From NCBI GenBank assembly GCA_947623455.1, contig OX392528.1:53028322-53092321 (forward strand): a stretch of 64,000 nucleotides of DNA, given 5' to 3'. Origin of the DNA: Mimachlamys varia (Eukaryota; Mollusca; Bivalvia; Pectinida; Pectinidae). Of this stretch, positions 1 through 10,255 are shown in pieces (positions within the stretch are counted from its first letter, which is position 1; every line of letters begins with the position of its first letter). Below the pieces are notes generated by a model, which was given only the letters and a program-made list of their open reading frames with translations, made no database searches and was not told the DNA's origin. The position numbers were made by a program, and so were the translations under genes.

Positions 1-170
1 GAAGAGTATGTTGTGTCCTTAATTTCAATGTCAGAAGGGTATATACCATCGTCTTCGTAAGCAAACTTCTTATTATTTATAGAAAGCACATCCTCAATAT
101 ACCTGAAAGTGAAATTAAAAGATTGTTTGTTATTGTTACCTTTCCTGATAAGCTCCTCGTTGAAATGAAT
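1..170 (-). pseudogene. Reverse transcriptase fragment (YxDD region), runs off the left edge
   Basis: Read on the minus strand, an open frame of about 56 codons runs from 170 to the window edge. It contains the segment SFNFTFRYIEDVLSINN followed by an IYPSDIEIKDTT segment. In a widespread family of invertebrate retroelement reverse transcriptases the matching stretch is FRYIDDVLS..N, with YxDD as the catalytic box of the palm domain. Here the first aspartate of the box is glutamate (YIED), which would be expected to weaken or abolish catalysis. A TGA at 171-173 closes the frame upstream, where the family normally continues, so this is a decayed copy. An AG that could pass for a splice acceptor lies at 103-104, but the protein frame reads straight through it. 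The retroelement class is not assigned. Family recognition is from motif memory only. Confidence 0.72.
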
Positions 171-1726
171 TCAGCTACGTATAAACAAACAAAAAATCAG
201 CATAAAGTGGCACAGTTGGCTGTCATAGGAACGCCGACAGTCTAGAGAATCTTTACTTTATATATTTAACCATATTTGAAGTGTAATAGCTACCCCATTT
301 GTAACACTGGACATATGGATTTAACAGTATGACAAGGCCAACCAAACTACAGTACAAATGTGTTAAAAAATAAATACGGTCTACTTGAGTTCAACGGAAT
401 ATTGACCTGTCAATATGGGTAATATTCATCTTTAACATAACGATAATGGCTTCGTTTGTCATTTTTAGTAAAGGAAATACTAATAATCAAGATAAATATC
501 TCATTTTATGTAACTTGTATTTAGATAATATTAAAAATCTATATGCTTAAAACTCATCAAATTATTGTCTATGCATATTTTCCTTAACAAAAATGTCATC
601 TTGGTGAAGACTTCAAGAAATAGTGAACCAATTCACGTTGATCGAATCCTCATTTCGTGCATGATTTTGAACAACGAAAATTAGTGTATATTTTTTATGC
701 TAGGTACCATTGCCAACACTTTTGGTAGGAATTCCTACCATAACATGCCCCTTTTGACTAAAGGGAATTAAGGTTGAAATAGTATTTTATATTCAAACAA
801 ATCAATTTTTTCTCCCCCCCCCCCCCAAGCAACGCATTGGGGATACATAATTTTTGATAACGCTGTGAAGTAGTATGAATGTTAAACTTTAAATACAGTT
901 CAGTATTTACATACATATAAGGCAGCTTTACTGACAAAGTCATTTGTTAATTGAAAAACAAATGCGGGAGAAAAAAATCCATTTTTTGTTGTTCAGAATT
1001 GTGGACTCCGGCCATTTTTCAAGGACTGAGCAAAATATGCATGGGGTGCACGTGGAGTTCTCACCATCAAAACTTGGCCACATTTGTAAACTCATCATAC
1101 CAAAATTACTTTTAGCAGTAAGTGGTGCTCATACATGCATATATATAAGATGCTTTAATTCATTTACTTGCCCTTTTTCAAATTATTTGCTTCAGATATA
1201 GGTAGATCGTTCGATTTGGACATAAAATATCATCCATTTAGCACAATTTGCAAGATTTGATGATTGATATTTTTTTTCGTATGCGAATGTACAATTGATC
1301 ATTGAGTAAATTGAATTGAAAGTCATATTTTAAGAAATTAAATAAAGCCTGACATTGATACTGATGTTAACTAATATTATTCACTACATTTGAAAAAAAA
1401 AAAGCCAAAATAGTCTTGTGAAAAATACTTTTCGGACATATTGACAGTTCCTTTTTTCTTCAATACAATATCTTGGGTGGAAAATTTTTACGTATCTGAT
1501 TCTTATATTAGTTGGTATTTACATACTGATAAATCCATATGTTCAGTGTTACAATTGAGGTAGATATTAGGAACAGATTTTAGACCTCAAATATGGTTAT
1601 ACGTGTGATTTTCTTAATTTTCCTGATTTTTAGAAGGCCAAAAAACCACTTTCCCCCATTTGGATTTTCTGGGACTTTTTTTTCGTTATACGTATGATGC
1701 TTATCAATCAAAAAATGAAAAATAAT
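171..1726. other. AT-rich sequence without recognised gene
   Basis: No coding frame, RNA gene or clear tandem repeat is supported here. Short open frames at 758-943 and 944-1201 have no domain-like composition. A poly-C run sits at about 816-828. A segment at about 262-340 (TTTAACCATATTTGA..., ACACTGGACATATG) recurs at about 54750-54810, so part of this stretch is a dispersed repeat. Confidence 0.5.
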
Positions 1727-1772
1727 TTCTGTTGCAATTAGTTCGAGGTTAAATCATAAATTGACTGGACTA
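1727..1772 (+). repeat. 46-bp dispersed repeat, copy 1 (partner at 51265)
   Basis: The 46 bases that start TTCTGTTGCAATTAG and end TTGACTGGACTA appear identical at 51265-51310, almost 50 kb away in the same orientation. Here the copy lies immediately before the large palindrome at 1781; at 51265 it does not, so the palindrome is not part of the shared unit. Confidence 0.75.
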
Positions 1773-1780
1773 TGTACATG

Positions 1781-1966
1781 CACAGGGGCTAGGCACGGAC
1801 CTATGTCACTATGAAATGATTGTTAGATATTTTTTTTACCTTTCTCGAATATAGCCCCTCCCACTACTATATATTTGTAGTAGTGGGAGGGGCTATATTC
1901 GAGAAAGGTAAAAAAAATATCTGACAATCATTTCACAGTGACATAGGTCCGTGCCTAGCCCCTGTG
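1781..1966. repeat. Near-perfect 186-bp palindrome (hairpin)
   Basis: The left arm starts CACAGGGGCTAGGCACGGAC and the right arm ends with its complement, GTCCGTGCCTAGCCCCTGTG. The arms are about 88 bp with only a few mismatches, and the AT loop is centred near 1871-1875. TGTACATG-like words also flank both ends. No coding capacity. It is either a foldback/MITE-type insertion or a recent inverted duplication. The palindrome ends about 250 bp before the NPC2 start codon. Confidence 0.85.
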
Positions 1967-2074
1967 TGTACATGTACACATACAGTCCCTGTGGTGGAAA
2001 AGGCGTGTCAGATTGAATACGAAACTAGGGTTTTGTATGTGAGTCACGTTTTGTAACCCAAATAATATAACGCT

Positions 2075-2084
2075 GTCACGTGAA
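2075..2084 (+). promoter_or_regulatory. CLEAR/E-box-like site upstream of NPC2
   Basis: GTCACGTGAA matches nine of ten positions of the GTCACGTGAC CLEAR motif bound by MiT/TFE (TFEB, HLH-30-type) factors that activate lysosomal genes. It lies about 135 bp 5' of the NPC2 ATG. The gene product is lysosomal, so the context fits, but binding is inferred. No obvious TATA box was seen between this site and the ATG. Confidence 0.5.
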
Positions 2085-2218
2085 TAATGCTTCATAGTGA
2101 TCAAACGGTGTGTATTTTTAACGTTGTATCATACGATATCGGCTGACTTCCCCATGGTACCATAGGCCAAGCGGAAAAGCATTAGTTTCGTTTTAGTCGA
2201 CACAGAAAAATAACGGAA

Positions 2219-2309
2219 ATGGCATTGTTTAAGACACTTATCCTATGTACAGTTGTCAGCTTAGCTGCTGGAAGAGCTTGGAAACCATGCGCTGGGAAGA
2301 AAATGACAG
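2219..2309 (+). CDS. NPC2: NPC2 exon 1 (signal peptide, first cysteine)
   Basis: Encodes residues 1-30: a Lys-5 followed by a hydrophobic core, a small-residue cleavage zone (AAG), then KPCAGKK with Cys24. The donor is CAG|GTGAG at 2310, leaving one base of codon 31. The following intron is 4.3 kb and holds SINEs, a hairpin and a tandem repeat block. Confidence 0.95.
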
Positions 2310-5300
2310 GTGAGATTGGGGATGAACTATTTTACAAGACGATTGTATATAAAATCGTTTTTACATCAACTTCCCTCTGACTCCGTGGGAGATTTTCCCC
2401 ATTGTAAAATCACGGGTCAAAAGTCTTTCCACATTTGTTTCTTTTCCTATATATTCTTTGTATTTACAACTCTTTTCAGTTTAAATTCACTGACTTTGTT
2501 TATGGACACATTTTGACAATATTAACAGATTAATGTGGTCCGGTCATTGTGTACAGAATCACAGGTGCCCGGGGTTAGATATTACTGTACTGAGTATAAA
2601 ACTCTTATATAATAAGAGGCTATATAGTACATATACAATATCTAACCCAAGCACCTGTGTACAGAATGTCAGAAATATCCTAAGTTTAATATTACCCTGG
2701 TGTCATCGGTTTTCGACGGTGCAAGAGCAAAATTGTTTTACGGACCATGTGAAATTTATTTGACTCCATGTTTTATTAGTTGAACCAATTGATTTAACTG
2801 TAATTATTCTGAAAAAAACTTCGATAAGTACCACTACGAAAATGTAAACAAACATCAGACTTCTTCTTATCTTATAAATGTTATGGTTGATTCTATCGAT
2901 GTCGATGATTATATCGGCTGGTCTGTTGGGTTAAAATGCAGACTGCTCATCTTAAGCTTGTGTACATGCATACTATGTCATCAGTGTCCAATGGTCATGT
3001 TTTTCATGGTACGGTGACCAAATAGGACATGATCTGCTCAACCATATCCGTTTGAGGTGAATAGATTGCTTAATTGGCAGAAATTAACATGTAAAAATTA
3101 CTTAAAACAGTTCAAACATTGTGGGTGTTCAATTTTTTTTACATAAGTGTTTTGGCCGGGCCGAGAATCAAACCTGGGACTCCCGCTAGGTAGGCGAGTG
3201 TTCTTTGAGCCAAAAGTCTGGACGTTCGACTCAAGGGACTATAAGGCTGCCTAAATTTACCACAAATCTTCCCCATCTTAATTTTGAGGTCCTTTTGATC
3301 TCTTCCGAGATCATACAGTTTCTACTTACGGTATCTACATGTACATGTACCACACATCATTTCTGACAGTGATTCATGCATAGGGCCAGGACTGTCTTGT
3401 CATCACAAGATGGGGCGGAAAAATTCTATGCTGTCAATAAATTATGATTTCTCTGGACGTACTCCTCAGAAAACAGTGAACTTATTATGAAATGAAACAA
3501 GAAACAGTATTCTCTCATATCTCGCCATGTTGGATAGAGTTTGCCCATGTAAGAAAGCTATGTAAGAAAAATCTATCTTACATAGCATTTCACGCGATGT
3601 GACGTCACAATGGCTCAACAATGACGTGACGTCACGCGTACGAATACGGTAAACTCTGATGCCGGAAAGAGAAAATGACGGCGTGATAAAATTAAAACCT
3701 TTCACAAAATTTTAACCATAAACACCAGGAAGAGGAGATAAATTTTTCTGCGCAAACTTTGTTTGCAAATATATAGGGTATGCTTAAACTCGCTGTCTAA
3801 TTCGTTTTTGTCAAAAAAGCTCATGGAAAAAGTTGAAATTTCAAAATGGTAGCCTGTTTAAACATATTTTCATGGTTTTTGAGCTTATTCGGGTAGTTGA
3901 TATGAGAGAAAAAGACTCTTTCATTATGTGTGTATGTAGGATAGGGATATTCCACCCTCAGGATTACAAAATGTGGTAAAACCCTTGGCAAGCCTCGGGT
4001 TTCACCACATTTTGTGACCCCTCGGGTGGAATATCCCTATCCTACATTCACGAATATGAAAGAGTCTTATACTCTATGACTGTAAAAAAATATTTCATTA
4101 AAATGCCCCATAAAGAAAGTCAGAAAAATTAATTGAAAAAGTTGGAAATACAAAGTATATCAAAATAAAAAGACGTGGAAAGACTTTTTGACCCATGAGT
4201 GTAGCAGAGGACATTTACAACTTCAAAATGTCACACTTGAGACTCTTCAGAATATTGAATTACAATTGTACACAATCAGACATATTTATATGTATAGGAG
4301 AAAAGTGATAAAGATAGGCTAGTGCCTTCGCTGGACTCAAACCTGCGAATTTGGCTCTTGTGCCTGATGCTCTACCGCTGAGTTCAATGAAAAATTCCCT
4401 ACAGCTCATGCCAGGGGTAGAATTTAACTTTTTTTTAGCAACTCACATTTTGTGGCGAGTGGCTTAAATTTTACTTTGCCAAATAAGAAACGTGAAGTAG
4501 ATAACAAAACCACTACGTATACGTTATGCGATGCATTCTGAATTAGTCTAATTTACAATTAAGACCAGAAAATTGGCTGAAGAAACTATGTCATGGTGTA
4601 GAATGTAAAATATAACATTGTACTGTGATCAAATAACCTTTTTTTCAGAATCTAAGTGTACTACATGTACAGTTACATTGTATTACAAATAGTGGTTTTG
4701 TGTCATAATTCATTTTATACTTTCGATGACGTTTTCTGACATGTGCATGTACATATTTGAATAATGCACACACCTTTCAACAGGCATTAACCCACACGCC
4801 GAAAAATTCAACTATTATACTTTTCTACTCGCAATTTAAAAAGTCAACAGACTTTTGGCGAGTGATATTCAAACCCTGCATCCTTGTTAGGCAACCTTAT
4901 ATTTATAGGAATGACAGCTGGGTATTGTCCAAAGTTGGTTTTTAGTATCCTGGTAGTAAGGGGATACATTTAGTTTGACCCCTTTGGGGCCAGAGGGCAG
5001 TACTAGTGTGCATCCCGAGTCCAGTACTTATAAAGTTATGATGGGACTCGTAGAAACTCTCGAAATACTTCAATTTAACATTGTGGGACCGATCGTTTTC
5101 AACAATGTGTACAAGAAGGGCCCATGTAAATAAATTGTAAATTGACAACTGGAGGGGCGGAGACCTAATAGAGAAAATTGAATTCTTCTTTTCTGAAGGG
5201 AAATGTAGTAAAGAAAAACATTTTGAGAACAAATGAGCCAAGATCCCTCCAAAAGTTTGGGATCTCTTGTGGAGTTAGTTAAGCCACAGATTTTTTATCA

Positions 5301-8300
5301 TGTTTATATAAGGTGAATTGGCTGGCCATACCATACCTCGGATGGCAAATATATATATATATATATAAGTAGTTTTTAGATCATCTGACCCAAAGAGTCA
5401 GGATGACCTATTTCCATTGTGCTTCGTCCGTCGCCGTCCACCATCTGCCACCTGAGAACTTTACTTTAACAATCTTCTTCTAAATAAGTTTAACCAAAAG
5501 GCCCAGGATGCTGATATTTGGCCAGTAGGTACGTATACCTGGGATAGAGTGCTACAAAGTTTCCTCATATCAATGACCTTGACCTACTGTCAAGGTCACA
5601 GGGGTCAAATATGTAAAAACATCTTTAAGAATCTTCTTAATAACCAAAAGGCCCAGGATGCTGATATTTGGCCAGTATGTACCTGGGATAGGTTGCTACA
5701 AAGTAACCTCGTATTAATGACCTTGACCTACTTTCAAGACCACAGGGGTCAAATATGTGAAAAATATTTAAGAAACTTCCTCTCATTAACCAAAAGGCAC
5801 AGGATGCTGATATTTGGCCAGTAGATACCTGGGATAGAGTGCTACAACGTTTCCTTATATCAATGACCTTGACCTACTTTCAAGATCACATTGGTCAAAT
5901 ATGTTAAAATCCAGTGTACTGATATTTGGCCTGTAGCATGCTTGAAATAAGGGCTACCAGGTTTGTTTAAATGAATGACCTTGACTTATGTTCAAGGTCA
6001 CAGGGGTCAAATGTGTTAAAAATCTTCAAAGGACTTCTTCTTAATATCTTAATAACCAATATATATATAAAGGCCCAGTGAACTGATATTTGGCTTGTAT
6101 CATGCTTGGATAAAGAGCTACCAAGTTTGTTTATATGATTGACCTTTACCTACTTTCAAGGTCACAGGGGTCAAACATATTTAAAATCTTCAAGTAATTT
6201 CTTCTCCATTACAGAAAGGCATTGGGTATCGATATTTGGCCTGTAGCATGCTGGGATGAAGGGCTACCAAGTTTGTTCAAATGAATGACCCTGATCTGCT
6301 TTCAAGGTCATAGGGGTCAAATGTCTTAAAATGTTTCAAACACTACTTCTCAGTAACTAAAAGTCCCAGGATAAGGCTATTTTGCTGGTAGCATCTCTAT
6401 GCTGCAATGAAGGAATAGCAAATTTGTTCATTGACCCTCTTAGGTAACAGGTCAAATATGCTAATATCTGTAAACAATTACCTGCAATAAATTATATAGA
6501 TACTCAGATGACCGTTAAGGCCCATCCATGGGCCTCTTGTTATGTTTAAATTGTTTCACTACATAATCATGTACATGAGCTCTGTGTATACGGGGAATTT
6601 GATTTTGTTTCAGCAACTATTGCCAAGGTAGATGTAAAAGGTTGCAACCCAGGTGCTACTATCTGTGATCTTAAAAAGGGAACCAACGCATCAGTAACTG
6701 TTACATTTACTACAAGTAAGTTCACTTGTGCACATTGAATTTGTAGTATTGTTATTGTCAAATGGCATCCTTATTTAACCGAGGGATGGTAGATGGTACA
6801 ATCTTTTAATGTTTAACTGAGGGTAGATAGATGGTACCCATACTTGCCAACTTTTTGGAATTTCCATGAGTCAGGTTACCCATGCCCAGAATTAAAAGGA
6901 AAAACATCACATAATATTTGTACAGACAAAGGAAAAATAACACTTTTAAATGGCTTCTTTTGAACTGTTCTTTTCAGATGAAATCATCAGATCTTTAGAA
7001 ATAGGAATACTTAGTTCAGTAAATTCACTGGTTAAAATGCTCAACTTCAGTGTCCAAAATCGGGAGTCTCCCTCCTAAATAGAGAGGGTTGGCAAGTAAG
7101 GGCATACCAAGGCTTCATCATGATCAGGGGGTTTTGGGAATCAGACCCCGAGATCAAATTGGGGAAAAAAGATCAATGTAAGGTCTATCTTAGGATATTG
7201 GATATTTTTACAAACACTATTATAACCGCTAAACACGTTTAATCATTTCTTAATTTCTTTTCTAAATTACTATTTAAAGCACTGTCAGTATTCAATTTTA
7301 CATTTACAGCCCATATTTCTTCGTCCCTTGTGCTTTTTCTTATTTCAGAAATTCAAAATTAAATCGCTGTAATCTGATTTCATTTGTATAATTATTTTTT
7401 CAAGCATCTGAATTGGGAAATTTTAAGAGGAAAAATTTGGTAAAAAATTACCAATTACTTTTCTTGGGAATGGGTCTGTTTACCGGACCTAAAAAGAGGG
7501 ATGATAAAGCCCTGCATATGTACCATCTTCATTTAAACGAGGTAATTTAAGATAGATCTCACTGTCTTTGCTTAATTGAGGGAAGGTAGACGGTACCATC
7601 TTTATTTAACCGAGGAAAGCTAAGGTAGACAGCGCCGTCTCTAGTTGACTGAGGTGGGGGTGGGGGGGGTAGATGACACCGTCTTTATTTAACTGAGGGA
7701 AGGTAGATGGTACGGTCTTTATTTAACATCATTTCAATAAATTAGAAATATTTGATGGTATTTGAACTGAGGATTTTTCACTTTCATCATAATCATAAAA
7801 AAAACATATTTTGTATGTAGGTGGGTGTATTTTCTAGGTCACAGCTATACATGTACATCACAAGGTCTTAATTTAATGCCCCTCTTAGTAACTGGACTTA
7901 AGACTTCCTAACAGCAAATTTGATACATGTAGTGCAATGTACATATGGTTGGGCAGTGTGCCAAACAGTATTTGCCATAATTGGCACACCTCCAAGTCCC
8001 CCAATAAGCATCCCTCAAAGGCTCCCCTTCTTATCATGACACAACTAAATCACATTTTATATAACAATGAACCTGTAGTCAAATTAAACAAAAACAAATA
8101 TTGTCAATTTTGTCAAATTACACAAAATTATAGCCGTTTGAAAAATTAGTAGTATACTTCCTTTTCTGGACACAATACATTTTACTTATTGATTCTTAAA
8201 AAAAAAGTTTTTTACATCCAGATCTCAAGTTTTGTTATTCAATGAAGACTAGTAACCTTTTGATAACCAATATTGTAGGCAGCACCCTTGGGCGCATCTT

Positions 8301-10255
8301 GACTAGCCAAGGGTTACGTTCCGCACACTCATCTGCGGTGAAGATGAGTGTGCAGATCGTAACCCTTGACGAGCGAAGATGCCTTGGGCATTAATTACGG
8401 CAAATACAGCTTGACAGTTGTTTAAGGCTGTCCTTATGTTTTAATTACAACGACGATGGCTTTATCTATCAGGTAATTATCTTATTATTAGTCCCTTACC
8501 AGCGAAGCCAAAGGGGACTATTAGTTTACCTGCTGTCTGTCCATCCGTCTGTCTGTCTGACACCTTTTTGGAGTTTCCCTGTATTATCTCTGCAATTTGT
8601 GCACATATTGAACTGAAATTTGGTACTGTAGAATATTTTTTTACAGAGTTACGGCCATAGAAAATTTCCGATAATTCAGTTTTCGTTCATTATCTCTGCA
8701 ACGTGTGCACATACTGAACTGAAATTTGGTATACAGATACATCATGGGGATATCTATATTAAGTCCCTGTAATTTGTTTAATGAATCATTGTATCTTTAT
8801 AGCTTGCAAGGGCCGGTTAAGGGTCTGTGTTACAATACCACTCAATTTCAAATATAAACTGTAATACCCAAACTTTGTCAGAGTGCCAAACATGATAATA
8901 TATTCAAATCATTAACAATTAATAGGGTGCCTTATATGTATATTGATCACAGGAGCTGTCTGTCTGTCAACAATTTCGTTTCGGAACATTATCTCAGAAA
9001 CTTTTACATTTCTTTTAGTTAACATGTACAATATTGAATCTCATCTACATTTGTCAGTCTTAATAGTCCATTTCAAGACATTTAAATGAGCACACTGATA
9101 CCATTGCAGCCGATGTAGAAACTCAAGCCAAAGCGGATGTTACAGGCTTCATAAAAGGAATTCCAATTCCTTTTCCCGTGGGCAATAGTGATGCCTGCGT
9201 CTATAAACCAAGTGGATTAACACCATGTCCTCTTAAAGCAAACAAGCAGTATGTGTACACTCACCTGGTGGAAGTAAAATCTGTATATCCGAAGGTATGT
9301 AAAAACTCGCTATGCTGTGACCCACATACCACTGACAGAAAAATAAACTACTAATTGTAAACTGTTTAAGCATTGCTGAAAAGAAAATTTTACTTTGCAG
9401 GGTTTTTAGCTTACTTTAGAGACATGGTGATATTATACAAGGTTGATTTTGTGAAGTTACCTGATTGCATCCTCACATAACCAAGAGGAAGTTCTTGGAA
9501 GAAACCGAACAAAGTTTACGAATAAAGACATCTTTGACCTACTTTTAAATATATATATCAACACTTTCTGAAATTGATGGCATAGAGACATGATATTTGG
9601 AAGGAGCTGAACAAATTTTGCGAAAATAAATCATTTTGACTTACTTTCAAGGTCCCGGGTCAAATATGTAAAAACTTTCAAATGTCTGCTTCTGAAATAT
9701 TTAATGGCCTAGAACCTTATTATTTGGTTGGAAGACAATTTAAGCAAAGTTTTTGAGTAAAAACCAACTTGACACTTTAAGGTTACAATGTTAGCTTAAC
9801 ACAGGTGAGAGATGCAGGCCAATTGGGCCTCTTGTTAGGTCACACATGACAAACTCAATTCTTTTAAAAAGCAGAGAAAAACTTTTGATTGATGAAAAAA
9901 GATTATTTGTTTATCAAACAAATGAAAAAGGGTCACATATTATCAGAAAAAATGTTGTTGAAATTATATATGCTATATGAACAGTCGTCTTTAATTTTTT
10001 TACATGCACAGAATATAGATTGATAGCAGTACCAGGGGTAATGATAGTTCCCTGTATGTTAATTGCCTTAAAATTAAGATTTAACTAGCTGTGACAGCGA
10101 TATATGCGATTGGTAAATGTTATATTATAGCAATGAATATCTAAAAAAAGTGTTTTTCTTTCCCACTTCAGATCGAGGTGTTGGTGGTGTGGGACCTGAA
10201 AGGCAGCTCGGAATCAATAATGTGTTTCGCTTTAAACGCACAGATTGTTGATTGA
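2219..10255 (+). CDS. NPC2: NPC2-type intracellular cholesterol transporter (ML domain), 4 exons
   Basis: Joining exons 2219-2309, 6614-6715, 9110-9294 and 10172-10255 gives 462 nt, 153 residues plus TGA, with all junctions GT-AG and in phase (1, 1, 0). Residues 1-18 or 1-20 form a hydrophobic signal peptide. The mature part has exactly six cysteines (24, 41, 48, 94, 104, 144), the NPC2 pattern; by homology the disulphides are 24-144, 41-48 and 94-104. The IPIPFPV stretch at 82-88 matches the VPVPFPI sterol-pocket loop, KSVYPK at 121-126 and VVWDLK at 131-136 match the closing strands, and NAS at 55-57 is an N-glycosylation site where the family has one. NPC2 proteins bind sterol in the lysosome lumen and pass it to NPC1; several invertebrate paralogues bind other lipids, so exact cargo is open. 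Length is typical of the family. The start sits in a usable context (GGAAATGG). Confidence 0.95.
3155..3240 (-). mobile_element. tRNA-like SINE head in NPC2 intron 1
   Basis: On the minus strand GGTTTGATTCTCGG resembles a pol III B box and TGGCTCAAAG, 40 nt upstream, a degenerate A box. The arms do not fold into a functional tRNA. Best read as an old tRNA-derived SINE head. Confidence 0.4.
3914..4066. repeat. 153-bp inverted repeat in NPC2 intron 1
   Basis: GACTCTTTCAT at the left end is mirrored by ATGAAAGAGTC at the right. The arms continue through TAGGATAGGGATATTCCA / TGGAATATCCCTATCCTA and CACATTTTGT/ACAAAATGTG with a short GC-containing loop near 3985-3995. Foldback/MITE-like insertion. 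Confidence 0.8.
4322..4415 (-). mobile_element. tRNA-derived SINE, family S1, copy 1
   Basis: The minus strand reads AACTCAGCGGTAGAGC (A box) and GGTTTGAGTCCAGCG (B box). A leading AGCTGTAGGGAATTT is shared with the copies at 53588 and 53846. Diverged, not a functional tRNA. Confidence 0.7.
5380..6542 (+). repeat. Dispersed element with 7 diverged tandem units carrying AGGTCA half-sites
   Basis: The block starts GATCATCTGACCCAAAGAGTC and ends GGGCCTCTTGTTA. Inside are about seven units of roughly 110-165 bp containing a GATATTTGGCC motif, a TGACCTTGACCTAC motif and a CAAGGTCACAGGGGTCAAAT motif. Units are diverged and irregular in length. A related end (GGGCCTCTTGTTAG) is found at about 9825. 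An open frame at 5549-5824 merely reads through two units and is not a gene. The position is intron 1 of NPC2. Confidence 0.85.
6614..6715 (+). CDS. NPC2: NPC2 exon 2
   Basis: The acceptor is TTGTTTCAG|CA and the donor ACAA|GTAAGT. Encodes residues 31-64 with the Cys41/Cys48 pair and the NAS sequon in a KKGTNASVTVTF strand, which aligns with KGQ.YSVNVTF of vertebrate NPC2. Confidence 0.95.
8285..8391. repeat. 107-bp inverted repeat in NPC2 intron 2
   Basis: CCTTGGGCGCATCTTGACTA and AAGGGTTACG then CACACTCATC on the left arm pair with GATGAGTGTG, CGTAACCCTT and GAAGATGCCTTGGG on the right. Hairpin MITE-like structure with a short central loop (TGCGGTGA). Confidence 0.75.
8493..8800 (+). repeat. 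Dispersed repeat with internal duplication, NPC2 intron 2
   Basis: Starts TAGTCCCTTACCAGCGAAGC, followed by a CCATCCGTCTGTCTGTCTG microsatellite-like patch. A segment (ATTATCTCTGCAA.TTGTGCACATA, then GAACTGAAATTTGGTA) occurs twice about 100 bp apart. Non-coding. Confidence 0.55.
9110..9294 (+). CDS. NPC2: NPC2 exon 3 (sterol-pocket loop)
   Basis: The acceptor is ATTGCAG|CC and the donor AAG|GTATGT. Encodes residues 65-126, including GFIKGIPIPFPVG, the Cys94/Cys104 pair and the YVYTHLVEVKSVYPK strand. The largest exon and the most family-diagnostic. Confidence 0.95.
9525..9836 (+). repeat. Fragment of the 5380-type dispersed repeat in NPC2 intron 3
   Basis: Contains TTTGACCTACTTTTAAATAT, GACTTACTTTCAAGGTCCC, GGGTCAAATATGTAAAAAC and the terminal GGGCCTCTTGTTAG seen at 6530. 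A diverged member of the same family. Confidence 0.6.
10172..10255 (+). CDS. NPC2: NPC2 exon 4 (C-terminus)
   Basis: The acceptor is CCACTTCAG|AT. Encodes IEVLVVWDLKGS through Cys144 (IMCFAL) to QIVD and stops at TGA 10253-10255. The ending matches the ...VQIV C-terminus of the family. Confidence 0.95.
   Translation: MEVLVVWDLKGSSESIMCFALNAQIVD

Noticed and set aside
101..104. Splice acceptor before the reverse transcriptase fragment
   Set aside because: TTTCACTTTCAG looks like an acceptor, but the protein frame SFNFTFR reads through it and matches the family, so no intron is needed.
5549..5824. 91-codon frame in NPC2 intron 1
   Set aside because: Reads across two units of a tandem repeat and repeats its own residues (NQKAQDADIWP type); intronic and non-conserved.
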